From contig NZ_JQJJ01000010.1 of NCBI RefSeq assembly GCF_000745475.1, forward strand, positions 124,001 through 188,000: DNA of 64,000 nucleotides, in the 5' to 3' direction. The DNA is from Allobosea sp. UNC402CLCol (lineage in GTDB: Bacteria > Pseudomonadota > Alphaproteobacteria > Rhizobiales > Beijerinckiaceae). Below the pieces are notes generated by a model. The model ran no database searches and had not been told where the DNA came from. It saw only the letters and a program-made list of their open reading frames with translations. Shown here piece after piece: positions 15,730 through 28,227 of the stretch (its first letter is position 1; each line of letters starts with the position of its first letter). Made by a program: the position numbers and the translations under genes.

Positions 15730-17445
15730 ATGACGAAGTTTGACCGCCGCCGCGTCCTTGGCGGGATTTCCGCCATGCTGTGCCTTTCGGCGGCTCCGTC
15801 CGCCCTGCTCGCACAGCAACCGCAGAATCCGAACCCGGTGCCGCCGCCGCAGACGCCGCCACAGCCGCGCTTCGGCTTCGAGGACGTGCAGCGCCGGGCG
15901 CGCGAGGTCGCCGCCGTCGCCTATGAGCCGCCGGCGGCCCTGCCCGAGCCGCTTGCGCGGCTCGACTACGATTCCTGGCGCGACATCCGCTTCCGCCCGG
16001 ACCGGGCCCTGCTCGCGCAGAACGGCTCGCCCTTCCGGATGCAGATGTTCCATCCGGGCTTCCTGTTCACCCGGCCGGTCACGGTCAATGTGGTGCGCGA
16101 CGGCGTGCCGACGCCGGTGCCCTATTCGGCCAATCTGTTCGACTACGGCAAGGTCAAGTTCGACAAGCCGCTGCCGGTCAATCTCGGCTTCGCCGGCTTC
16201 CGGCTGCACTACCCGCTCAACGATCCGCGCGTCCTCGACGAATTGATCGCCTTCATCGGCGCGAGCTACTTCCGCGTGCTCGGCCGCGAACAGCGCTACG
16301 GGCTGTCGGCGCGCGGGCTCGCCATCGGGGCAGGCACGAACAGCGAGGAATTCCCGGTCTTCCGCGAGTTCTGGGTCGAGCAGCCTGCCGCGAATGCGGA
16401 GCGGATCGTCGTCAACGCGCTGCTCGATTCGCCTTCGCTGACCGGCGCCTATCGCTTCACGATCTATCCGGATGTCGACACGCTGGTCGAGGTCGCGGCG
16501 ACGCTCATCCCGCGCAAGCCGATCGAGAGGCTCGGGCTCGCGCCGCTGACCTCGATGTTCTTCACCGGCGAGAACGACCGCCGCTTCTTCGAGGATTACC
16601 GCCCGGAGCTGCACGATTCCGACGGGCTGATGATCCATTCGGGCTCGGGCGAGTGGCTGTGGCGGCCGCTGCGCAACCCGAAGCAGCAGGCGGTCTCCGC
16701 CTTCGTCGAGCGCAGTCCGCGCGGCTTCGGCCTGATGCAGCGCGACCGCAATTTCGAGCACTACCAGGATCTCGACCTCGCCTATGAGCGCCGGCCGTCC
16801 TACTGGGTCGAGCCGCAGGGCGACTGGGGCGAGGGCGTGATCGAGCTGATCGAGATGCCGACGACCGATGAGAGCAACGACAATGTCGTCGTGCAGTGGA
16901 CGCCGAAGACACCGCTGGAGCCGGGCAAGGAATTCGCCTTCGGCTACCGGCTGACGGCGATGCTGGATTCCAGCGATCTCCATCCCGGCGGGCGCGTGGT
17001 CAACACCTTCCAGGCGGCGCCGAAGGCGCTCGGCTCGGTCGAGCCGGTGGCGGACGGCGCGCGCCGCTTCATCGTCGATTTCGCCGGCGGCGATCTCGAT
17101 TACCATCTCAAGCAGCCGGACAAGGTGGAGATCGTGCCGTCGATCACCCGCGGCAAGATCGATCGCGCGTTCCTGGTGCCGAACCCGAAGATCAACGGTT
17201 TCCGCGCCTTCGTCGACATCACCGGCGAGCCGGGGCAGCTCGCCGAGATGCGCGCCTTCCTGAAGAGCGGCCCCAAGACGCTGACGGAAACCTGGAGCTA
17301 TCCGTGGCGCGCGGAGGCCAGCGAGAAGCCCGCCCCGCAGCAGCCGGCCCAGCCTTCGCCGCAAGCGCAGTCCGACCAGCCGCCCCCGGCGCAACCGCAG
17401 CCGGCCCCGCCGTCAGCGCCGGCCCAGCAGAAGCCGGGCCAATAG
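15730..17445 (+). CDS. opgG: Periplasmic glucan biosynthesis protein OpgG/OpgD (MdoG family)
   Basis: The 571-residue periplasmic protein is needed for osmoregulated periplasmic glucan backbone synthesis or trimming. Residues 5-12 (DRRRVLGG) and the hydrophobic stretch to ALLAQ form a twin-arginine signal, a feature of OpgD-like members. The MdoG domain spans about residues 55-525 (FGFEDVQRRAREVA, RYGLSARGLAIG, EEFPVFREFWVEQP, RSPRGFGLMQRDR). Pro/Gln-rich linkers flank it, the C-terminal one of about 45 residues. I see no OpgH glycosyltransferase gene next to it. The ATG at 15730 is the only start that places the signal at the N-terminus. Confidence 0.93.
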   Translation: MTKFDRRRVLGGISAMLCLSAAPSALLAQQPQNPNPVPPPQTPPQPRFGFEDVQRRAREVAAVAYEPPAALPEPLARLDYDSWRDIRFRPDRALLAQNGSPFRMQMFHPGFLFTRPVTVNVVRDGVPTPVPYSANLFDYGKVKFDKPLPVNLGFAGFRLHYPLNDPRVLDELIAFIGASYFRVLGREQRYGLSARGLAIGAGTNSEEFPVFREFWVEQPAANAERIVVNALLDSPSLTGAYRFTIYPDVDTLVEVAATLIPRKPIERLGLAPLTSMFFTGENDRRFFEDYRPELHDSDGLMIHSGSGEWLWRPLRNPKQQAVSAFVERSPRGFGLMQRDRNFEHYQDLDLAYERRPSYWVEPQGDWGEGVIELIEMPTTDESNDNVVVQWTPKTPLEPGKEFAFGYRLTAMLDSSDLHPGGRVVNTFQAAPKALGSVEPVADGARRFIVDFAGGDLDYHLKQPDKVEIVPSITRGKIDRAFLVPNPKINGFRAFVDITGEPGQLAEMRAFLKSGPKTLTETWSYPWRAEASEKPAPQQPAQPSPQAQSDQPPPAQPQPAPPSAPAQQKPGQ

Positions 17446-17469
17446 CACGGGCCGCCAAGGAGAGACGCG

Positions 17470-17742
17470 ATGGACGTCGTCGAGAAACCGGAAGAGAACC
17501 GCTTCGAGCTCGCTCTCGAGGGCGGCACTGCGGTTGTCGCCTATCGGATGGATGGCAACCGGCTCGTCCTGATCCATACCGAGGTGCCCGAGCAGTTCTC
17601 CGGCCAGGGCGTCGGCTCGCGGCTGGCCAAGGGCGTGTTCGAGCTGATCCGGGCGAGCGGGCGCAAGGCGGTGGTGCGCTGCCCGTTCCTTAAGGCCTGG
17701 GTCGCGAAGCATCCGGAATACGATGACATCGTCGACGGCTGA
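17470..17742 (+). CDS. Small GNAT-like N-acetyltransferase (YjdJ type)
   Basis: The 90-residue protein is a minimal acetyltransferase fold of the YjdJ/Gcn5-related type. It contains a beta-hairpin region (TAVVAYRMDGNRLVLIHTEV) and an acetyl-CoA loop EQFSGQGVGSRLAKGV (Q-G-x-G-S) around residues 41-56, then RCPFLKAWVAKHPEY near the end, a segment conserved in this family. The substrate is unknown. It starts 24 bases after opgG with a GGAG-like site and ends just before the convergent Fur/Mur gene. Confidence 0.87.
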   Translation: MDVVEKPEENRFELALEGGTAVVAYRMDGNRLVLIHTEVPEQFSGQGVGSRLAKGVFELIRASGRKAVVRCPFLKAWVAKHPEYDDIVDG

Positions 17743-17748
17743 GCGGGC

Positions 17749-18216
17749 TCAGCGTTCCCTGGGGCCCGGCTCCTTGCGGCCCTTGCGCGCGGGTTGCTTC
17801 TTGCGGCCGTAGAGTTCGAGCCGGTGGCGGACGAGCTCGTAGCCGAGTTCGGCCGCGATGCGCCGCTGCAGCTCCTCGATCGCATCCGAGGAGAACTCGA
17901 TCACGTCGCCGGTATCGACGTCGATGAGATGGTCGTGGTGCTGCTGGTCGGCGTGCTCATAGCGCGAGATGCCGTCCTCGAAGGCGTGCCGCTCGATCGC
18001 GCCCTGCGATTCCAGCACCTTCATGGTGCGGTAGACGGTCGAGAGCGAGAGCGTCGGATCCTGCGCGAAGGCGCGCGTGAAGATGCCCTTCGCGTCGGGA
18101 TGATCGTCGGCCTCGGCCAGCACGCGCAGGATCAGGCGGCGCTGCTGCGTCATGCGCAGGCCCGCCCCCTTCAACTGGCTTTCGAAAACGGCAACGCGCC
18201 GGTCGGTTTCACTCAT
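17749..18216 (-). CDS. Fur/Mur family metal-responsive transcriptional regulator
   Basis: The 155-residue DNA-binding protein has a winged helix at residues about 20-85 (RMTQQRRLILRVL to LSLSTVYRTMKVLES) and a metal-binding dimerisation domain starting at YEHADQQHHDHLIDV. The CxxC zinc pairs of E. coli Fur are absent (I-D-V-D-T-G replaces the usual I-C-L-D-C-G), as in rhizobial Fur/Mur proteins, which often sense manganese. Manganese or iron sensing is therefore open. A basic tail (RKKQPARKGRK) follows. The ATG at 18216 gives the normal family length. A perfect palindrome at 18276-18300 lies 60 bases upstream and may be its operator. Confidence 0.9.
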   Translation of the reverse strand: MSETDRRVAVFESQLKGAGLRMTQQRRLILRVLAEADDHPDAKGIFTRAFAQDPTLSLSTVYRTMKVLESQGAIERHAFEDGISRYEHADQQHHDHLIDVDTGDVIEFSSDAIEELQRRIAAELGYELVRHRLELYGRKKQPARKGRKEPGPRER

Positions 18217-18275
18217 GCTCAGCCCATAGCAATGAGCGCGGCTATTTGCAAAAGCTGCCTTTTTAGAAGTCATAA

Positions 18276-18300
18276 GCATTCGCATTAAAATCGCGAATGC
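18276..18300. promoter_or_regulatory. Palindromic operator candidate upstream of the Fur/Mur gene
   Basis: GCATTCGC (18276-18283) and GCGAATGC (18293-18300) form a perfect 8-base inverted repeat around a 9-base AT-rich spacer. It sits in the short gap between the Fur/Mur gene and the end of the flavin oxidoreductase gene, at promoter distance from the regulator. Autoregulation is inferred from position; the site does not match the classical E. coli Fur box. Confidence 0.5.
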
Positions 18301-18358
18301 GTGTCATTCCCATCTGGATCATGAGCGCGTTGTCCGGCCGCAAATCCGGCCCTGCGCG

Positions 18359-19366
18359 TCACGCGACGCCGCGCGCCTTCGCGAGCTCAGGGGCCAGTTC
18401 GGCGACGATCTCGAAGGAGCGCTTGCGCTTCTCATGGTCGAAGATCGGGGCCGTGACCATGATCTCGTCGGCGCCGGTATTGGCGACGAAGGCGCCGAGC
18501 TCGCGCCGCAACGTCTCGGGCGATCCGATGAAGGCATAGCGCAGCATCTGCGAGACATGCGCCTTCTCGGCCGGGCTCCAGTACTGCTCGATATCGTCGA
18601 TCGGCGGCTGGAGCTTGCCGCGCGCGCCGCGGACCATGCCGACGAAACGCTGCTGCAGCGAGGTCGCGAGATGACGCGCCTCCTCATCCGTCTCGGCCGC
18701 GACGACGTTGATGCCGGGCATGGCGTAGGAGGACTGCAATTGCTCGGAGGGCTTGAAGCGCTCGCGATAGACGGCGAGCGCCTGCATCAGCGCGTCCGGG
18801 GCGAAATGCGAGGCGAAGGAGTAGGGCAGGCCGAGCTCGGCGGCGAGCTGCGCGCCGAACAGGCTGGAGCCGAGAATCCAGAGCGGCACGTTCAGCCCTT
18901 CACCGGGCACCGCGCGGATCGCCTGGTTAGGGCCGGCCGGGGCGAAGAGCGCCTGCAATTCCAGCACATCCTGCGGGAAGCTGTCGGAGGACATCGGGCT
19001 GCGGCGCAGCGCCCTGAGCGTGAGCTGGTCGGTGCCGGGGGCGCGGCCGAGGCCGAGATCGATGCGGCCGGGAAAGAGCGCCTCCAGCGTGCCGAACTGC
19101 TCGGCGATGACGAGGGGAGCATGATTCGGCAGCATGATGCCGCCGGCACCGATCCGCATCGTCTTCGTGGCGGCGGCGAGCTGGCCGATCACCACCGAGG
19201 TCGCGGCGCTGGCGATGCCGACCATGTTGTGGTGCTCGGCCACCCAGTAGCGGGAGAAGCCCAGCGCCTCGGCATGGCGGGCGAGGTCGATCGACTTCAG
19301 CAGCGCCTCGCGCGGGCCTTCCCCTTCGACGACGGGAACGAGATCGAGGACGGAGATCGCGACCAT
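18359..19366 (-). CDS. LLM class flavin-dependent oxidoreductase (bacterial luciferase-like)
   Basis: The 335-residue TIM-barrel flavoenzyme belongs to the luciferase-like monooxygenase superfamily, in the group whose members start with a short S-V-L-D-L-x-P-V strand. Characteristic segments are [20 protein letters not shown] (A-E-H-H-N), [20 protein letters not shown] and [14 protein letters not shown]. Such proteins use reduced FMN from a partner reductase; the substrate is unknown. The start at 19366 begins the barrel directly. Gene order suggests a single-gene unit, divergent from the 60-residue ORF at 19574. Confidence 0.9.
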   Translation of the reverse strand: MVAISVLDLVPVVEGEGPREALLKSIDLARHAEALGFSRYWVAEHHNMVGIASAATSVVIGQLAAATKTMRIGAGGIMLPNHAPLVIAEQFGTLEALFPGRIDLGLGRAPGTDQLTLRALRRSPMSSDSFPQDVLELQALFAPAGPNQAIRAVPGEGLNVPLWILGSSLFGAQLAAELGLPYSFASHFAPDALMQALAVYRERFKPSEQLQSSYAMPGINVVAAETDEEARHLATSLQQRFVGMVRGARGKLQPPIDDIEQYWSPAEKAHVSQMLRYAFIGSPETLRRELGAFVANTGADEIMVTAPIFDHEKRKRSFEIVAELAPELAKARGVA

Positions 19367-19573
19367 GGCGGGCCCTGCTGGCTGGTGCCGGAGCGAGCCG
19401 GCGACGATGGCGTGGCCTCACCAGATGGGAAGGATGGGCGTCGCGGTCCAGAGGCGCCAGCGCTTCGTCATGGCGCGCCTGCGCTGGCGTTCTGGCGGAA
19501 CGGGCGCAAAGCTGACGCGTTGCCCAGATGACGGCCGCGTTTCCGCGCGGCGCCATCGAAAGGGGGGCAACCC

Positions 19574-19756
19574 ATGACTACGACTGCCAATCCGGCCAAG
19601 GAGAGCTTGCGCAAGGAGCAGAAGGAGCAGCGCAAGGCCGAGCGCGAGCACGGCAAGGACGCCGAACTCAACCGGGCGCTGAAGGATACCTTCCCGGCCA
19701 GCGACCCCGTCGCGACCCAGACGCCGACCAAGCCCGGCGGCCGGGGAAAGCGCTGA
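19574..19756 (+). CDS. Small hydrophilic protein with a FPASDPVA motif
   Basis: This is a 60-residue protein of unknown function. It is very charged (EQKEQRKAEREHGKDAEL) with a predicted long helix, followed by a conserved-looking ALKDTFPASDPVATQ segment. Short proteins ending with D-x-F-P-A-S-D-P are widespread in Rhizobiales as uncharacterised families, often linked to stress conditions; that link is recalled from family context, not shown here. The ATG at 19574 has an AGGGGGG site eight bases upstream. It has no partner gene on its strand and ends just before the convergent serA. Confidence 0.75.
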   Translation: MTTTANPAKESLRKEQKEQRKAEREHGKDAELNRALKDTFPASDPVATQTPTKPGGRGKR

Positions 19757-19765
19757 CGCGGCGGA

Positions 19766-21025
<1,260 letters not shown>

Positions 21026-21132
21026 GGAATTCGCGCTCGTGAAGGAGCGGTTGCTATAGTCCTCGCCGGGCGCGAGGCCAACGCCCTAGATGCAACGCTG
21101 ACGCGCGAAACGCCGCAAGCGATGCAAAAACC

Positions 21133-21579
21133 TCATGCCTTCTCGATCACCAGCGTCGAGCCTTCGACGCGTACGACCTTGACCTCCGTGCCCGCCAGCA
21201 GCTCGGGGCCGATGATCCGCCAGGAGGAATCGCCGACGCGGACGCGCCCTTCGCCGCCGGTCATCGTTGCTTCCAGCCGGAAGACCTTGCCGATGAGCTG
21301 GCGGCCGCGGTCGTTGAGCCCGGTCGCCGCATCGGGCTCCTCGCCGCGGCGGCGGGTCAATAGCCGCCCGGCGGCGACGCTGGCGATGGCGAGGATCGCG
21401 AAGACGATCGAGGCCGCCTGCCAGCCGAGGCCGAAGATGCCGACGACCGCGCCAGTGACGAGCGCGGCGAGGCCGAGCCAGATCAGGAAGACGCCCGGCG
21501 CCAGGATCTCGCCGCCGATGAGGACGAGGCCGAGAATGGCCCAGAGCCAGCCATTATGGGTGAGGAGCCAGTCGGGCAT
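21133..21579 (-). CDS. NfeD-like membrane protein
   Basis: The 148-residue membrane protein has three or four hydrophobic segments (WLWAILGLVLIGGEILAPG, VFLIWLGLAALVTGAVVGIF, AASIVFAILAIASVAAG) followed by an OB-fold domain (residues about 85-148, ending GTEVKVVRVEGSTLVIEKA). This is the short NfeD type that partners SPFH/stomatin proteins. It lies seven bases downstream of the SPFH gene on the same strand, the conserved pairing. NfeD is thought to anchor or modulate the SPFH assembly in membrane quality control; that is family knowledge. Confidence 0.92.
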   Translation of the reverse strand: MPDWLLTHNGWLWAILGLVLIGGEILAPGVFLIWLGLAALVTGAVVGIFGLGWQAASIVFAILAIASVAAGRLLTRRRGEEPDAATGLNDRGRQLIGKVFRLEATMTGGEGRVRVGDSSWRIIGPELLAGTEVKVVRVEGSTLVIEKA

Positions 21580-21586
21580 GGCGACC

Positions 21587-22567
21587 TCAGCTATTCGCGC
21601 GCCCGGCCGGCGGAACCGAGCCCGAATTGCGCCGCGCCGCGACGGCGTCCTCGCCGAAGACGGCCTTGGTCAGCTGGGCGATGCCGCCGACCGTGCCGGC
21701 AAGGGAGGCCGCCTCGATCGGCACGATCACCACCTTGCTGTTGGGGCCGGTCGCGATGGCCTTCAGCGCATCGGTATAGCGCTCGGCGATCAGGAAGTTG
21801 GCGGCCTGGATGTCGCCCTTGCCGATCGCCTCTGAGACCATGGCGGTCGCCGCTGCTTCCGCCTGCGCCAGCCGCTCGCGCGCTTCGGCGTCGCGCAGCG
21901 CCGATTCCTTGCGGCCCTCGGCGGCGAGGATCTGCGACTGCTTCTGGCCCTCGGCCTTGAGGATCTCGGCCTGGCGCAGGCCTTCCGCTTCCAGGATCGC
22001 GGCGCGCTTCTCGCGCTCGGCCTTCATCTGCCGGTTCATCGCGCCGGCGATGTCGGCCGGCGGCAGGATGTCGCGGATCTCGATGCGCGTGACCTTGACA
22101 CCCCAGGGCGAGGCGGCGGCGTCCATCACGCGCAGCAGCCGCTCGTTGATCTCGTCGCGATGGGAGAGGAGCTGGTCGAGGTCCATCGAGCCGACGACGG
22201 TGCGGATATTGGTCATGGTCAGGACCATCAGCGCATCGTTGAGCGAGGACACCTCGTAGCAGGCCTTGGCCGCGTCGAGCACCTGGTAGAAGGCGGCGGC
22301 GTCGATGCGCACGCCGGCATTGTCCTTGGTGATCGCCTCCTGCGAGGGAATGTCGAGCACCTGCTCCATGACATTCACCTTGTGGCCGATGCGATCGATA
22401 TAGGGGACGATCAGCCCGAGGCCGGCGCTCAGCGTGCGCGAATAACGGCCGAAGCGCTCGACGGTGTAGTTGAAGCCCTGTGGAACGGTGCGGACGCCGC
22501 GCGCGATCGTCAGGATCACCAGCGCCACCACGACGATGACCGCAATATTGAAGCCCGACAGATCCAT
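21587..22567 (-). CDS. qmcA: SPFH/stomatin-type membrane scaffold protein (QmcA-like)
   Basis: The 326-residue protein has one N-terminal membrane helix (FNIAVIVVVALVILTIARGV), an SPFH domain (VPQGFNYTVERFGRYSRTL to about residue 190, with DNAGVRIDAAAFYQV) and a long Ala/Glu/Arg coiled coil (AEREKRAAILEAEGLRQAEI onwards). It forms large oligomeric rings in the inner membrane and associates with FtsH-type proteases in the family. It is first in the two-gene unit with nfeD. The start ATG at 22567 directly precedes the membrane helix. Confidence 0.93.
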   Translation of the reverse strand: MDLSGFNIAVIVVVALVILTIARGVRTVPQGFNYTVERFGRYSRTLSAGLGLIVPYIDRIGHKVNVMEQVLDIPSQEAITKDNAGVRIDAAAFYQVLDAAKACYEVSSLNDALMVLTMTNIRTVVGSMDLDQLLSHRDEINERLLRVMDAAASPWGVKVTRIEIRDILPPADIAGAMNRQMKAEREKRAAILEAEGLRQAEILKAEGQKQSQILAAEGRKESALRDAEARERLAQAEAAATAMVSEAIGKGDIQAANFLIAERYTDALKAIATGPNSKVVIVPIEAASLAGTVGGIAQLTKAVFGEDAVAARRNSGSVPPAGRANS

Positions 22568-23345
22568 TCCGTTTCCCCCGCCGCGTTAGGCCTGCTCGTC
22601 TTTGCCGGCAGCGGCCCAAACTGGCGGTTGTGGCGGGCGGATGCAAGCGCGGGCGCAAACGTCTTCGCCCGCCCGCGTCGCCGCGTTCGGTGGTGGTGAG
22701 GGGCAGCGGAGCGCCGCGAGGCGCGGTTGGGTATCAGGCCGCTTCCATTGAGCCAGGATGCGGCGCGGAAGGATTGAGCCACCTTCCGCACGCCCCGTGG
22801 CGCTCCGCTTGCCGGCGTTCTTTAAGTCTCCGGGCCGCGCTTATCGGGCCTGCGGCCATCCTTCGCCGCGAGCCTTTTCGACGCCAGTTCGGCTCATCGC
22901 CTTGTCGCGTCTACTCGGGCATGGGACGAAGGCGTGATGCCATCGGCCGTTCCCAGCGAGCTCCTCGCACAGGGATCGTAATGTCCCCAGGGCGGTGCCC
23001 CGAAGCCTCCCGGGAGTGGATCGTGACTCCACCCGCAGGCGCCGACCTCATCCCCACCAACGGCACACCTCCGGATGGCTGCCCCTCGGGGATGAGGTGG
23101 TCCGAGGATAGGCGCGATGTGGGAGGGCGGGGATAAGTTTGCAGGGAAAGTGCGACGGCCCCTTCCTTCTCCCGGGTGGGAGAAGGTGGCGCGGAGCGCC
23201 GGATGAGGGTGTGTGCTTTCCGCAGAAGGCGCGGCGGCCGCGTCGTGCCTTGGCGAGAAGCGGCGGTCCCTCACCCCTGCCCCTCTCCCATTCGGGAGAG
23301 GAGTTCCCCGCGCCTTGCATCGGAGCCGCGAACGCCACCGATGTC
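22568..23345. other. Repeat-rich intergenic spacer without a supported gene
   Basis: No frame here has good coding character. The spacer holds several inverted repeats: GCGGAAGG/CCTTCCGC (22765-22772 and 22782-22789), ACCTCATCCCC/GGGGATGAGGT (23045-23055 and 23088-23098), a TTCTCCC...GGGAGAA hairpin element at 23161-23209, and a related CCTCTCCCATTCGGGAGAGG copy within 23267-23306. It looks like a cluster of several dispersed palindromic elements, or a structured RNA. Confidence 0.6.
23161..23209. repeat. Dispersed CCTTCTCCC...GGGAGAAGG element
   Basis: The element reads CCTTCCTTCTCCCgggtGGGAGAAGGTGGC followed by GCGGAGCGCC and GGATGAGGG. The same modules recur at 53570-53625 and, inverted, at 53655-53705; a degenerate copy is at 50680-50708. 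Such repeats are widespread in Rhizobiales intergenic regions. Confidence 0.7.
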
Positions 23346-23861
23346 CTAGCTCTGTGCCGCTGCCGTGTCGCAGCGCTGGAGCAGGCGTGAGGCGGCGGTG
23401 ACGCCGGCGAGCGAGAAGGTGTAGCTCGTGGCGTTGCCACGGGCCGAGCGGGCTTCGAGCACCATGTCGCTGCCCGCGCGCATCGCCGCGAGAAGGGCGG
23501 GCTCACGCTCGACCTTCTCGAGCCAGGCGTTGTTGCCCTCGGTCAGCATGCGGAACTCCTCGTCGCCGATGGTGACGGTGACGGTCGAGTTCGTGGCGAA
23601 GCTGTAGCCCGTCTGGAAACTCGATTCCGTATTGGTGCCGTTATTTCCCGTCTGGACGAAGAAGAAGACCTCGCCGTGACGCAAGCCCGACGGATTCTCG
23701 GCCGTGGGGCTGCTCATGATGAAGCAACGGGTCGAATTGTCCTTGTCGTAGGCTGCCGCACTCCAGGCGTTGAACTGTCCGAGCGATTTGGCGGAAGCCG
23801 CTTCAGCACCCGTGCTCGTCAGCAAAGCCAGGCAGATTGCCGAAAGCGTTGTCTTGATCAT
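23346..23861 (-). CDS. Secreted IalB-like (invasion-associated locus B) family protein
   Basis: The 171-residue exported protein has a signal peptide (MIKTTLSAICLALLTSTGAEA) followed by a mature domain whose pattern fits the invasion-associated locus B family: FNAWSAAAYD, RCFIMSSP, GEVFFFVQTG, FRMLTEGNNAWLE and a closing FSLAGVTAASRLLQRC. Two cysteines (in RCF and QRC) may form a disulfide, as in the family. The role in non-pathogens is unknown. The ATG at 23861 is supported by AAGGAGATG eight bases upstream; the longer frame has no signal peptide at its start. Confidence 0.82.
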   Translation of the reverse strand: MIKTTLSAICLALLTSTGAEAASAKSLGQFNAWSAAAYDKDNSTRCFIMSSPTAENPSGLRHGEVFFFVQTGNNGTNTESSFQTGYSFATNSTVTVTIGDEEFRMLTEGNNAWLEKVEREPALLAAMRAGSDMVLEARSARGNATSYTFSLAGVTAASRLLQRCDTAAAQS

Positions 23862-23995
23862 CCGTTCATCTCCTTTCGCAGCGCGCAACTTGGAAAGAAG
23901 AGCCTTACCGAGGCGTAAACATGACCTCACGAATCCGTGCGTCCATCAGGCGCAGGCGCAGCTGCGAGCCGCCCATGCGCCGAGCCAAAACGACA

Positions 23996-24017
23996 ATGCC
24001 CGGCCGGAGCCGGGCAT
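23996..24017. repeat. Palindrome between secA and the IalB-like gene
   Basis: ATGCCCGGC-cggag-CCGGGCAT is an inverted repeat of the dispersed CCCGGGC/CTCGGG family. It lies 30 bases beyond the stop codon of secA on the minus strand and is a candidate transcription terminator or mRNA-end protector for it. Confidence 0.65.
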
Positions 24018-24046
24018 GACGAAAGCGAAGCCGGAAGCGTTCTGCT

Positions 24047-26833
<2,787 letters not shown>

Positions 26834-27208
26834 GTTGGGCCTTTCAGGTGATGTCTCGGTCCACCGGCCGGCGCGGCCCCTCGGGTTTCGCGCCCGGGCC
26901 GGCAGGCCGCGGTATTCTCGAATTGCGACCGCGTGTTTAGACGCGTGCGCGGGCATGGTCCAGCATGCGTTTCGTCCAAGAGCGGGCAAAACGGCAAGAG
27001 ATTTCCCGACCATGTGGGGTTTTGCCCGGCCGCTTCCAAGGGCGTCGGCCGCGCGGAAGGCATGGCCGCGAGCGGCGCGGCGCCGCTTGCCTGCGGATGA
27101 TGCGCGATCCGCGCCGGGAACCCCCTGAACCGCCTTGCCTTTGCCGCGTTCAACTGGCAGTGCAGCGCCAGGTCGCGTCTTCGGCTCTCTATGGGAAAGG
27201 CCGTTTTC
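26834..27208. other. Divergent secA-parvulin promoter region
   Basis: This spacer of about 375 bases between two divergent genes should contain both promoters. The minus-strand frame of secA continues through it but shows no conserved domain and a very basic, non-native composition. I see no clear repeat or structured RNA. Confidence 0.5.
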
Positions 27209-28066
27209 ATGAAATCCACCCGTCTCATCGCCGCTCTCGGCTTCGCGCTGCTGGCGGGACCGGCCTTTGCCCAGGCCGACAAGGTCGTCGCCAAGGTCGA
27301 CGGCATCCCGATCACGGAGCAGGAGGTCCAGCTCGCGACGGAGGATCTCGGCGAGCGCCTCGCCCAGCTCCCCGAAGACCGCAAGCGCGACGAGGTCATC
27401 AACTATCTCGTCGACCTCAAGCTCGGCGCCAAGGCCGCGGCCGAAGCCAAGGTCGCCGATACACCGGAATTCGCCGCGCGCCTCGGCTATTACCGCGAGA
27501 AGGTGATGCTCGATCAGTATCTCTCCGGCGTCGGCAAGAAGGCCGTGACCGCAGAGGCCGCCAAGAAGCTCTATGACGACACCACCAAGGCGATGGCCCC
27601 CGAGGAGGAGGCGCATGCCCGCCACATCCTCGTCGAGACCGAGGACCAGGCCAAGGCGGTCGAGGAGCGGCTGAAGAAGGGCGAGGATTTCGCCAAGGTC
27701 GCGGCCGACGTCTCGAAGGATCCGGGCTCGGGCAAGGAGGGCGGCGATCTCGGCTGGTTCACCAAGGACCGCATGGTGCCGGAATTCGCCGAGGCCGCCT
27801 TCAAGCTCAACAAGGGCGAGGTCTCAGTGCCGGTGAAGAGCCAGTTCGGCTGGCACGTCATCAAGCTCGAGGACAAGCGCTCGAAGCCGCTGCCGGACTT
27901 CGCCGCGGTGAAGCCGCAGATCGACCAGTATCTCGAGCGCAAGGCCCAGCAGGACACCGTGCTGGCGCTGCGCGAGAAGGCCAAGGTCGAGCGCCTCGAC
28001 AAGCCGGCTCCGCCGGCTGCCCCGGCTCCGGACGCCGCCAAGCCGGCCGAGCCGAAGAAGAACTGA
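27209..28066 (+). CDS. Secreted parvulin-type peptidyl-prolyl isomerase
   Basis: The 285-residue periplasmic foldase has a signal peptide ([21 protein letters not shown]), an N-terminal SurA/PrsA-like helical chaperone region, and a parvulin domain at about 133-230 ([43 protein letters not shown]). It would catalyse proline isomerisation in exported proteins, which fits its position divergent from secA. A Pro/Ala/Lys-rich tail ends the protein. I favour the ATG at 27209 over the one at 27191 because it puts the basic residues and signal at the very start and has GGAAAGG upstream. Confidence 0.9.
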   Translation: MKSTRLIAALGFALLAGPAFAQADKVVAKVDGIPITEQEVQLATEDLGERLAQLPEDRKRDEVINYLVDLKLGAKAAAEAKVADTPEFAARLGYYREKVMLDQYLSGVGKKAVTAEAAKKLYDDTTKAMAPEEEAHARHILVETEDQAKAVEERLKKGEDFAKVAADVSKDPGSGKEGGDLGWFTKDRMVPEFAEAAFKLNKGEVSVPVKSQFGWHVIKLEDKRSKPLPDFAAVKPQIDQYLERKAQQDTVLALREKAKVERLDKPAPPAAPAPDAAKPAEPKKN

Positions 28067-28227
28067 GCGTTTCGCTCCCGACTACGCGATTTTGGAGGGC
28101 GGCCCTTGCGGCCGCCCTTCTTGTTTTCGTCATCGGCCTGCGGCAGAGGGACTCTCGAACGAGGCGCACTGCCCGGCGAGCGGACGATTCGCCGGTCTTC
28201 GAGCAGTGTCCCGCAGGAGGAAGCCCG

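Noticed and set aside
23045..23306. The inverted repeats in this spacer as a CRISPR array
   Set aside because: The units are not direct repeats of constant length with unique spacers; they are separate palindromes of different sequence.
26834..27625. N-terminal extension of SecA to 1192 residues
   Set aside because: The normal SecA start ([11 protein letters not shown]) is at 26833. The extra part overlaps the parvulin gene on the opposite strand and has no SecA homology.
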